From NCBI RefSeq assembly GCF_001949145.1, contig NW_019091465.1:934446-998445 (forward strand): a stretch of DNA of 64,000 bases, given 5' to 3'. Both the position numbers and the translations under genes were made by a program. This document shows, one piece after another, positions 10,301 to 22,300 of the stretch (positions within the stretch are counted from its first letter, which is position 1; every line of letters starts with the position of its first letter). Origin of the DNA: Acanthaster planci (lineage: Eukaryota > Echinodermata > Asteroidea > Valvatida > Acanthasteridae). The notes under the pieces were generated by a model. The model was given only the letters and a program-made list of their open reading frames with translations. It did no database searches and had not been told where the DNA came from.

Positions 10301-13300
10301 CTGCAATTACAAATGGAGCGAAGTGCAAATTCAAACTTGATTTCCCCAGACCATATGCCAATGGTTTAACTCCGAAATCAAAAGAATTTGACTACACTTG
10401 TAGCGGGACAGATGGGAGAAATTCCTTTCTGAAAACTGACAAGATGGTTTGAAATTTTCCAAATCCATTCTTGATTCTCCATTCTTGAGGACAATCCTAC
10501 CCCTTAGTGTATGTAAAATCATACTGCAATCGGGGGATAAGCCTTGTCAGGATTAATGTTTGGAATAATCCACAATGTATAAACTACCTTTCTTATCTGA
10601 TTTCCCAACATACCACACAATAATTTTCTTGTAATGCTTCTGACCACCTCCTGCTATTCAGCATAGAGGTGAGATGTATCTAAAAGCAAAAGCACGCAAG
10701 CTGCATCCAAGAAATTGTATCACTAAGCGATCAGACCGCTCATTTTATAACACTGCAGTCAGGTACCTAAATGAGAATTTTAAATAAATTTTAAATATAT
10801 ATATATATACAGTCTGTGTTTGTCTCTTTTTTTAAATCTTAACCTAATTTAATCAAAAATAGACTGTAATTGTGCTTTTGTGAATATTTTAGATATACAT
10901 GTATTTTAGGTTTTACTGAGCGAGCAGTCAAGTAATTTCTACTATTTGTACTCTTTATGAAATTGTAGCAATAAATTTCTATTCTTTTCCATCACACACC
11001 TGGCATTGCGTCATGCTCTCTTCTGGTCTCTGGTGACTGTATAAACGCTCGTAATGTAAGATCAAGCGCATATAGGCCTAAAAACATAATGACGTCACGC
11101 TTTGTTGACGTGCATTTTCTGATGGGGACTCGACAGATCGCGTCCCACATCACTATCATTGGAAAGCGCACACGTAAACAAAGGGAGACGTTATAGTAAT
11201 GCTGATCTGTTATTCTTTGTCTTTTGGAAAGGAAAAAACGAGCTGGAAGAAGAATAATAAACATTGTATCCTACACCAGGCAAGATATGGGACCGAAAGT
11301 TACCCCCCTTCCCTGTCCAATCCCTATACAAACTCTAGACTATTGTTACCTAACACATCCCCCTAGAAGTCTGTAAAGAATTCCTGAGATTCCCATCAGG
11401 CAATGACCAACACAGAGACGGGGGGGGGTTTCTCTCCGTCCCATATCTCGCTTCAAATGTTGTATCCACGTACCAAGTCATCTATCTGTCATATGGATCA
11501 AGCATCTAGACTAGGACCTGGCGCCTTACGCTGTCAATCAAATTTGACTATAAATGCTCTCTGCATCGACTTAATTACACGTATATAAAGGCGTATTTGC
11601 ATATGCAGGCTTTGAATGCCTCGAGTTGTTCCACTGTTTCTCGATCACGTGATTCAAGGCAACTTCTGGACCAGGTGTTTAAGAAATGTCCAGCATTCAC
11701 AAAACTTCAGTCATACTCTTTGTGCCATTGTGACTGATGTTTTGTGAATGCTGGACCTTTCTTAAACACCTGATAGAGGAGTTGCCTTGAATCACGTGAT
11801 AGAGAAACTGTTGAACAGCTATACCCAGCAAGAAATGAGACCGAGGGGTACCCCCCCAACATGTCCAATCCCTATACACATTCCAGACTATTGTTACTTT
11901 ACACATCCCCAAGATGTCTGAAAGGAATTCCTCAGATTCCTGCGAGACAATGACCAACACAAAACAGGGGGGGTTCTCTCCGTCTCATACCTTACTGCAT
12001 ATGTGAAGAGCTCAAGGAAACTCAAAGCCTACATATGCAAATACACTGACTGTACATCAGGAAAAAGTTGATGCCGTGAGAATTAGTCAAATATGCATTT
12101 TATTGAGAGTGTCAATCACATGCAAAGAGTTATTAGATGCATCAGTCAAACCGGGGCTTGATCTTTAATTTGGCAAAGAGACGCATTTCTTGATCCACGT
12201 TTTCACGTTTGCCATTAACTGAAGTGAATCAATTTCTAACCGATAACTGACTTGCCTGATGTGATGGCATTGGCAATTGTGACAAGCAGTGATCCAACGT
12301 AGCTGCCAAGTCCAAATGTTAAGAGGAAAAGCCCCATGATGACTCCTTGCATGGATTCTGGAGATTCAGAGTATGCAAACTCCAGGCCTACAGCGAGGAA
12401 AGACATTTGCAAAGCAAGAAATAAAATGCTCTTAAACGGGATGCCACATTTAAAAAATCAATTTCGCACCTACTACGTCACTATGCACTTTTTCCATCTC
12501 GAATAAACAAAATAATCATATCTGGAAATCATTAGTGCAAATATATTCCAAACGGAGGGCCCATGAACGTGCTAAAGTATAGGCCCCCACACTTAGATGC
12601 ACGTTTTGCCACGTGGAAGTCAGGCGGATTTGCGCTAAAAAAAGCTATATTGTATGTGTTTTACGCCATTCACAATTCCCCCATTTTACAATAGCGATTA
12701 TGCGGAGATCACACACAGCAACGTATCCGGGCTTTTGTAGAGCTTGTGATGTGGGTGATTTCAATGGGGAAGGAAATAATACAGTAGGCCTATTGTGCAC
12801 GGTGTGACAGAACATGGGAACTCAATGTTTCAGGCCACCACCAAGAAAGGTATCTACATCCTGCGTCTGCGGCTTGTTAAAGATTTGAAGGTTTGCGTGG
12901 TAGAGTGTTGCTAGGCAACAGGAGTAAGTTTCTGGGAACACCATGTAGAAATTCCCTTTTGTGGGCTCGTCAGGTAGTCCAATGAACCGCGAGGGGACTC
13001 GATGGTTCAGACATCATGCTCTGTTGAAGAGGTTGATAGCAGCTACCCGAATGATGAAACCACTGAATACTTAGCTGCATATGCTAGCAGCTCATCGCCT
13101 TGCAGGGAAATAACATGCGGACATACGGGAACAAGTCCAAGTAATGCAGCATCCAAACCTGATCACAAGGCAGTGGGAACGAGAGTAGTCTGATTACAAG
13201 CGCCAATTGGAATATTATATTACGATTTCACATTGTTCAGACAAAAGTTGCGTTGCAAACAAATTAATGCTTGGGACAGCTTCTCGTGTAACAGGATTTT

Positions 13301-16300
13301 GATGCTGTGCATTCTTTCAGAATTCTATCGGTGTTCACAGGATATCCAGTGGACCTGCACTTACGCCCGTTTCAAATGTCGTTTCAAACGTCGAATTTAA
13401 TTGAAAAGCCCAGTCAAACTTAAATAAATCCAGCATGGCGGACCAGCACAACATGAAACGTGATACTGCGATCTTTCAGCCAGAGTCACAAACTAAACAG
13501 ATTTAGATCCGGCGAGCACTAGGTCTACTAGTACTTTATTTCTCGAAAAACATCGAGGCCTTTTTATTCTCAAGGCCAGATGTTATGGTTCCCGGCGATC
13601 TTGCAGTGACGTCTCAATGAAATACGCCTAGTATCACCCAACCCCGGGTGAACAGTTCGATATCATTTGAGTCTTATTCTGGCATTTGGACGGGAGTTTT
13701 AGTTTAAAAGGTCAGCTTTGAGTTTATCTTATATCAAGCATGAATTTGAAAGAGAAATGGTGTAACTGAAACCCCATCTCCCACAAGCTCCGTCTAGCAA
13801 TCTGCCCCGTGCGTTTCGAGAAATTTCTAGTTTAGTCGCCATATTTGTTGAAGCGTTTGTTTGTCGATGATTATTTCTCGACTCTACTACACGTTGTGAA
13901 CATGCGCATTCCTAATTATCAACAAAGATTTGGACCAACTTCGAATAGCAATTGTATTCGATTCGGCAGTAGCATGACACAGCGTGCTTCTGCTCAGTGA
14001 CATAAGTACGGCAGGCCCTGTAAGAGCCAAAATCCTCTGCTGTGCCGAAATCAATTTGCCGAGCCAAATTGGTTTCAAACGTCGTGCTTTTTGCCGTGCC
14101 GAAAAAAAATCAAGTTGAATAGACCGTATTCGCGGCGTCCCTAATTTCAGTCGTATTCCCCGACGTGGTGTATTTTTTTGAAAACGGAAAATAAAAAAAA
14201 ACCAACAATAGGCCTATTCTACGATTTCATTCCGACCCCCAAAATCACCTGGTACCATCCAATTAAGGGTTTCAAATTTATACTGTACTTTCAGGAATAC
14301 GACTGAAATTGGGGACGCCACGAATACGGTCCATTGTATTCGACAGGGCACAAGCACAACGTTTGAAACGGGCCTTAGCTCCTTACCTGTAATGATCGTG
14401 AACACCTCACTGGCTCCTATAAGTGTGTACTGAGGAATCTGTGCGAACACGGACAAGTAGGACGCGTTCAAAACCTTGTTGGCCACTTCCTGTTTGAAGT
14501 ATCCGTACTCCTCGATGCTTGCTTTTCGGGCAAATTCTATTCCGGCTGCTAGCACCATGGCTAGTACGATCAAGACCATTCCAATACCTGCATGACAAAA
14601 GGTGTAAAACAATTCTTGTATCTTAATCCTAACAGTACGTCCCAAATTCTCTAATTTCAATACGATTTTACATACACCCTTGGGGGTTAGGGTTAATGGA
14701 TGACTAGTCAGAAGGCACACCCTTTTTCATGTCCACATAAGGCTGAATTTCTAACAGAAGATCCCCCCTCGGAGAAAACTGTACAGTGAATCCTTTGTTT
14801 GTGTTAAGTTCATCCCTCCGATGGCATCTTAAGGGTGGGCCTACCTACCTAAAGTAATGGTAATAGAAGGGTTAACGTTTGCTCGGTGAATTCATTAAAA
14901 TGAGCACATTTCAGATTGATCAAATTTTGAATCGACGGCTTCGTAGCCTCAAATTTGCATGAAAACACTGAAAATGAACCATGCCACGATGTGTTTTTCA
15001 TCTTACCAATTCGTTTCAGTTTGGTGAGAGGGTATCCAATCCTGGCCATAAACGGATAGAAGACACGATCCACGAAAGGAATGAGGACAAGAATTATTCC
15101 AATGTTGACGAGGTTGATAGCTGCTACCGGGACGGTGAAACCGCTGTAGGCGAGACGCATGCGCTCACCTTGCAGCAAAAAAGTTGTGGAGTTCTGGGGA
15201 CAAGTCCAGATAATGCAGCATTACAAGATGTTTGTATTAGGCGATGTGAACAAGAATGGTCTGTATCTAGCAAGAAATGAGACCGAGGGGTACCCCCCAA
15301 CATGTCCAATCGCTGTACACACTCTGAACTATTGTGACCTAACACATCCCCCTAGATGTCTGAACAAATTCCTCAGATTCCAGTGAAACAATGACTAACA
15401 CAAAGCGGGGGTTCTCTTCGTCTCATATCTTGCTTCATATGTTACAGGCAGTCAAATCGAACCGAACAATCGAATTAGTCGCAGAGTTGTAGCCTCGAAT
15501 CTCGAGTCGCTCTTTTTGTGACTCATGACTTTCACTCGTAGGCTAACTATCAGTTTTTTGACTTGTGACTTGACCTTGCACATTATGACTTGTTACCAAC
15601 GCAAGTCAAAAAACTATTTGACTTAACCCGTTACAGATTTAAACTATACTTATCAATAATATTTACGCCTTGCATTCTTAAAATAATCAGCGCAAGACTT
15701 CGTTTGGCTTGCGACTTCTATACTCCGGTCTTTTCTGCCCAATTCACGCACCTATCAGTTTGCTGTTGCTACTCTTGCAGGTTGTTCAGCAGTGCTTTCA
15801 TCCTTTTCCCCGATTTTTCGGGGGGAGCCAATCAACAGCTTCGTTTGAGCTTCAATTGAATTATTCATATGACTTCATTACGTCACTCTGCCCAGAGTTG
15901 GAAAACAAACGTGGCGTTCCGATCTCGAAAATTTCCGCGTAATATGCTGCGTTTAAGTGCATGGTTGCAACATGCCTTCAATACTCGCCAATTTTTTTTA
16001 AAAACAACTACCCAGATTAAGATATCTGTTGAGCATTAATCCTGTAAATCTTCTCGGGGGCGGGGAAATGGGCCAAATCGCGATACTAAAGCGAGTACAT
16101 GTAGAGATTATACCAAACTATGGAGGAACACTGTGACCGTGTGCGACAATGTAAGACAAAGCAAAACTTAAAATTGGGTCCAATTTTCGGTTACCTGCGA
16201 TCATCGTAAGCTACTTCCCAAGACTATAGAAGGATATTTGTGAGTCCTCAACTCAAAGCGTCTTAATGTTAAACATGATGGTCGCTATTACTGTTATTAC

Positions 16301-19300
16301 AGGCCAACACTGACAAAAATATAATAAAACATTGTGACTCAACAGCCTGTTAATTCAATCAGTTGTTTCAGTTTACGTCATTTGTGAACGTGAAGCTTGT
16401 TGACATGTTTAAAGTTATTTGCACAACTTCCGCCAATCATCACTCAAGTGTATGAATAATGCAGATTTTACCATTATTAAAATAGTCTGTTGCCCCCCTG
16501 CTGGTGGAACAAATATTAAACATGTATAGAGCTTTTTTCCTGTGATGTCACAATCGTGCTAGACCTTCATGTGTTGTGATGGCAATGAGTGCATAGTGTT
16601 GTGATGGTAATCTACTTATTAAAGGTAAACTAGTCAAGCATGCAGCTTTTGCACGTGCGCTTGCACGTGGTTGAAGCTGCCCGTATGCGATCACCGTGGC
16701 CAAGGTGTCCCACACGTGGTGGTATTGTTTACATGGAGGGCAATCTAGTCACGTGGGTGAAAAGGTCTATATTATGGAGTTCTATAGCCGCTCGCGTCGC
16801 GTCGTCCCGTCGCCGCGACGGCTCCGTTGCGTCGTGGCGTCGCCTCCTTTCTTATTTCTCTTAAGGTGAATTTAATGTGTCGCCTTGTGTCGTCACGTCG
16901 TGTTGTTTCTTGATGCCGTGCTCGTTGTGTGAGCTCGTCTTGCCGTCGTGTCGTGCAGTCGTGTCATGCCGTCGCGTCACCTGTCATTGAATGGTTTCTA
17001 TGCACTGTGCGTTAGGCCATCGTGTCCGGCCGTCGTGCTGTTGCGTCCTGATGTCTTGCCGTCACGTCGTGTCGTCGTCCATCATGTCGTGCTGTCGCGT
17101 CGTGTCGTCGTCCGTTGTATTGTGCCGCTGTGCCTTACTGTTTCTAAAATGGCTGGTGGTTATTAAAGGCAAGAGATGGCGTATGTTACAAGTCATGGAA
17201 TGAATAATGTGCGTGTAAAGGGCCACAAGATTTGACCATGAAGCATGGTATCTACTGATGTTGAACTTAACTGTCTCTAAGGGTACCCCTATTTCCACCA
17301 GTAATGAGGTGACGGCGGGAGCGCGATGCGACGCTACAGCAAGACAGCAGCACACGGCGCAACTACGCAGCGGCACGGCGCGACAGGACGATATGACGGA
17401 ATAACTTCATGCATTATACACAGCATAAAAGTAATGAAAAAGGACGCGAAGCCACGACGCCATGGCACGATGTGACGGAGCCGTCGTGGAGTTGCGTCGT
17501 GGCGTCGGGACGACGCGACGCAATTTTGGTGGCTATAGAACACCATCGTTACAGCTCTTTGCAAACACCCAAGTGTGGTTCGTGTTGTGGATCGCGGAAT
17601 GAAAGGAAGGTCTTGGAACCAAGGCTAAGCTGTGGCTTGAAATCACACATAGCGCAACTTAACTTGTACATAGACAAAAGACTTGTGAATTTGCTTGCGC
17701 TCAGATCAAATTGACTTGTGACTTGACTTGACCTGTGATCAAATGACGTGTGACTTGATTTGACTTAATTGACCTGCGATCAAATGACTTGTGACTTGTC
17801 TTGCTCAAAATGACTTGTTACCACCTCTGGTTTCCCCTTGAGTATATCAAATTTTCCACACACCCTTACTTAACATTAAAAAATGGTTTAAGTAGAAGAA
17901 GTACATTAAGGACTGACCATGATGACTTTTGATACAAACTTTACTTTGTAAAGGAAAAACGGATAATACGCAGCGATGTCCGTATTGCTCGTGGGAGGCC
18001 AATTAATCCTCCGCCGCCGAGGAATGTTATGGCCATAAAAGCAAGGATTTTTACACCGAAAATAATTCATCAAAAAACCATAAAACTGTATAACGCAGAA
18101 AGAAAGATGAACTTGTGTGATCAGCCTCACAAAAAAATCTTTGAGAAATATTATGTCAGTTTCGATCATTATCAACAAAGCTCGCTTGAGCCGACATTTC
18201 TTATCTTGTCGACTTAGCATCGGAAAACCGGTGTATCCATTCCGCGTGTCGCATAAATTGGCTTAAGCACTGAGGACTCAAAGACCGGGGAGCTTAACTT
18301 TACGTGGTGCTTGGTCTTCCCGTGATAACTACCCAACAAGTGAAACGTGGGAGCAGATGGTTATACACATGATACAGCGAACAAAACCCAAATACATTGC
18401 TGCAAGTAAGGCTTATTTTCAATTTTTTTTTTTTTTGTAAGTTGGAAGATTGTCGGTCAAACGGGCTGGAGCCTGTAAGGATGCAGGGTGATGGCGCCCT
18501 ACCGAAAGACATGCAGCTATACCAAATATTTTGTGCGGACCCTGTCATATTCGTCATAGCGACAATGTAGTAAAATCTAATCACGTAACATGTGTAATAT
18601 TGTTGAGGACAACTGTTCGTAGACTAGTCCAATTTGAATGAGTTCTGTAACAAGCAAAGCAAACTTTATCAGTGGTTTTAAAAGACCAAATGTAACTCAC
18701 ACACCTGGACGTATACAGTCCAGTAGAAGATGATGACGAGAAAGACAGGCACAATCCTTCCCAGGGCTTTCACCTCATTCACCTTCACATCGGGAAAGTG
18801 ACCGCCAAAGCTCTGCTTGGCACGATCAAGCCAGCTGGTCATCTGATCTTTCCTAGTGTTGGGCTGACGAAGTCTGGTGAAGGCCTCCCAGATGATTTTG
18901 GCAACTGTTGTGAAAACACTCCCTTGACAGAAGACCAGAAAATAAAGTGAGAAATTCTCTATAAAGGTGTCTGTGCATCAAGGCAAAATGCTGGATGATT
19001 ATCGCTTGGGGACCAATAACCAACAGTGTACAGCCACATTCGTCCAGCCATGTTAACCAAATTTTTCAGGACAGCGTGAAGTCCATTTATGTCACATTTC
19101 ACTGAACAAGTTTCCCAGGTGAGGACAAATTTTAGTAAAACACAAAAGGAAAATCAGGAACTTCCACAAAACACTGCATTGTCATTTACACAGGAGGATG
19201 GATCACTCAAAGCAAAGCCACAATACGGGCATTTCACAACACTGCGCCTCCGAGAGTTTGCAACGCGTTGACCAATTACAATGCGCGAAATCTGTCGACC

Positions 19301-22300
19301 TAACGAGCGTTTGGAAAGGGTCGGCAGATTTATTTTGCGCGTTGTGATAGATCAACACGTTACAAACTCTTGGAGGCGCACTTTGGCGAATCGCCTGTAT
19401 TGACCTCGGGGCTTCATTATGATTATCATTTTTATTAGGCATCACAAAGAAGATGCATCACCATACCGAACAATACGAAATCCAAACACCAATACAACAG
19501 GAAAACTAGTGGAACATGCCAGGAGTAAAGAAAACTTCACTTAAAAAGTATGATCCGAAAGGCTCTTACTCCTAAGAATTCGGGCATTCAACTAACCATG
19601 GATGTAAACCTGCCGTTCACGATCTAAAATGTCTGACTTTCAAATACTCCATTGCAACTTTAAACTGTTTCGAAATGCTGTGAAGAGTTGACCAGAATTT
19701 TGCATTTTCAAGAAAAGAAATTGAATATTCAAAAATTTCTCTCACCCTCTGGTGCCCTCATTCGATACCACTTTCGACCAATCAAGAGCGTGATAATGGC
19801 CAGAATCATGGAGATGGCTGGGATGGCAAACCCAACATCAAATCCAATATTCTGTTGCACATACACGACGACTGAAAAGGAGACGGCGGAACCCACGTTG
19901 ATGAACCAGTAGAACCTAAACATGAAAAATGTTATCATGCAATCGTCTCAACATTGGAAATTAATGTCAGTGTATGTATGTTGTAAGCTCCGAGCTGGAC
20001 CAGGAGAGGGCGCAATGATCCTCAAGCAATGCAGGCGCCTTTGGTAGGAACTGCATTTCGCTGGTTCACAGACGACTACATGTATGAAAGGCACGCTTTA
20101 GGGTGGCATCGCTACCAGCAAAATGAACAGTCCCCACCAGCATGGCTCTTTTCAGCCGATGAGGGGGCGCTTCTGCTCTGATTTAGCAAGGTATTAAAGC
20201 CGATGAATATGTAGGCCTATTCACTGGATGTATATGTGACGATCTCCGATGCCATTTTCTTCAACGAGTTTGCTTTGCTTGCAATAAGAAAAAGCAAATT
20301 GAGCTCTGTGTATTTACGTACTGATCACTGAGTTTGGCAACCCTGTGAACTTGAAAGTGGACATTGTGTAGATGAAAAATGTTGAGGGGTCCTACTAAAT
20401 TACGCTGTACAGCGCTTTTTAAAGGACTTTCAATAATTTCCAAAGTGGCAGCCTTTTTTTGGCAACTTTCGATTATTGGATAAGTCACATTATGTGTACA
20501 TCAGCCCGAACAAGTTCCTCAATCCTCCAAAACAACAGGTGAAGGATGAAGAATGTCAGCAGCCAAAAGCGTGGGGCAGAATCCCCCCCTTTTGTTTTTC
20601 CTATGTCATCGCAGTGCAAATATCTTTTAGTCATTCTGACACCCACTTGTGGAAATTGGAGACACTGTACTTGCACAACGCGCATTTTCTCAAGTCAGTT
20701 CAACCTAAAATCCATGCTTTTTCTCAATGCGTGTACAAAGAGTACAGTGCACACGGGATGACAGTTCATGAGGTCATAAACTTTCAGATGATCGCAAAAC
20801 CACACGACATTTGGAATGGAAACTGCACAGTTGTATCGATAATGAGTAGCTTTGCATGCATGCTATTAGTAAGTTTCACCGCGACCAGGCATGTGACAGC
20901 TGAGTTAAGTTAGGCGAGCAAACACCACTTCCCCCCGGCAGTGAAATGGTCCCCTAATCCGACTTTTCAACTATGTGACAATGCACTTAAATACGCATGT
21001 ATAGACTATCAGACATCACAATCTCACCAGTTAAAGAAGGACTTGACAGGTCCTTCTCCAAGATCATCCAACTGCTGAGCTCCGAAAGGGCCAACGTTCG
21101 ATTTGATGCCTCCGGTACCGATAGCAATCACGGCAATGCTGAACAGGAAGAAACCTCGATGTTGGCTGTTTGTCAGCCCAAGATGAGCGCCGTACTTGGT
21201 GTAATCAATGGAGACGATGGGCAGCAAAGTTGTGCCTGGATGTGAGAATAAGACCAAACATGGAAGAAATTATGCAAAGTTCTAAAGGCTGCCATTACTG
21301 CGCACTGCAGTTGCAATGTCTGCAGAATGACAAAAGAAGTACATTTATTGTGTTACCTTCTTGCAATCCCATTTTGGTACGTGAAAATTAAAGAAATCAA
21401 TTCATTCAAGGAATCAAGTTCAACTGCAAATACATGTACATGTACGCTACATGCATAGTATACGGTGGTTGACTGATCTTGTTAACTATTTGTGGCTATA
21501 TCCACCAACCGCGGTTAATGGCATCAGTAGTTAATAAACCGAGGCCTTGAGATTCTGTGATGAAGCAACCAGCGCCAGTATGCGGTTCTTAGTTAACTTT
21601 ATGCATGTATTTACCGGTAAATGTAATACAGGACGTATGTTCATTAACATTTATTTGCTGACATCATGGAGGAACGACACAGAAGGAGTTGTAATTCAGG
21701 CACTTCAAAGCGTCCAATGATGGTAGCCGCCGAGTCTGACGAATAATAGAAAACATTCCAAAAATGCCTTATCGCAGCCTGCATCCTAGCTGGACAAGTG
21801 GGGCCAGTAATACCCTGGCGATACTTGTAGTTTTTTGCTTGCAATTAAATACAAACCATCGATGTGACCAGGAAATAGAGAGAAAAAATCCTGATATTAG
21901 ACCTACTTTTACCATCATAAATAAACTTTTGACATTTTGACACACTGTTTCATTATCCATGCAAAGTTTGTAATTCTAGTCTCCTCCGTCCAACATACAT
22001 CAGTGTCTAAGACTTGGAACGAATTTGGCTAAGACTGGCCACAAAATGTTTACTACTACTGGAAAACTTAGTTCATTAGCAACAAAATGCGTTATTTCAT
22101 TATAAGGAGTGATCGTGAAATTTCATAAAATACGCCTTTGTACAAATGCCATTAAAAAATGATTCAAACAAAACACAAAATCTTACAAACAGCCTGGCTA
22201 TTTATTCCTAAAAGAAGTCCAGAAGAAAGCGTTCGATAAGGGCAACAACTGCACTTGAACACCTCGGGTATACAGCCTAATAAAAGCAACTGCGCAAACA

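Larger units (their letters stand above)
10301..12255 (-). other. SLC15A4-like intron 7 (apparent GC-AG intron) with TIR elements
   Basis: The 5' splice site reads AG|GCAAGT at 12256/12255. It holds an (AT)n run near 10795-10808, a family H copy, family B copies 1 and 2, and a large palindrome. No further exon is seen. Confidence 0.7.
15449..18704 (-). other. SLC15A4-like intron 4, repeat-filled
   Basis: The intron runs from exon 4 (18705) to exon 5. It contains GACTTG-rich minisatellite patches at about 15500-15620 and 17700-17830, family E copy 2, and the GTCGTG palindromic element F. No supported exon is seen. Confidence 0.7.

Noticed and set aside
14214-14720. 168-codon single-exon reading on - strand
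   Set aside because: Only 14387-14587 is exon; the rest is intron and transposable element read-through.
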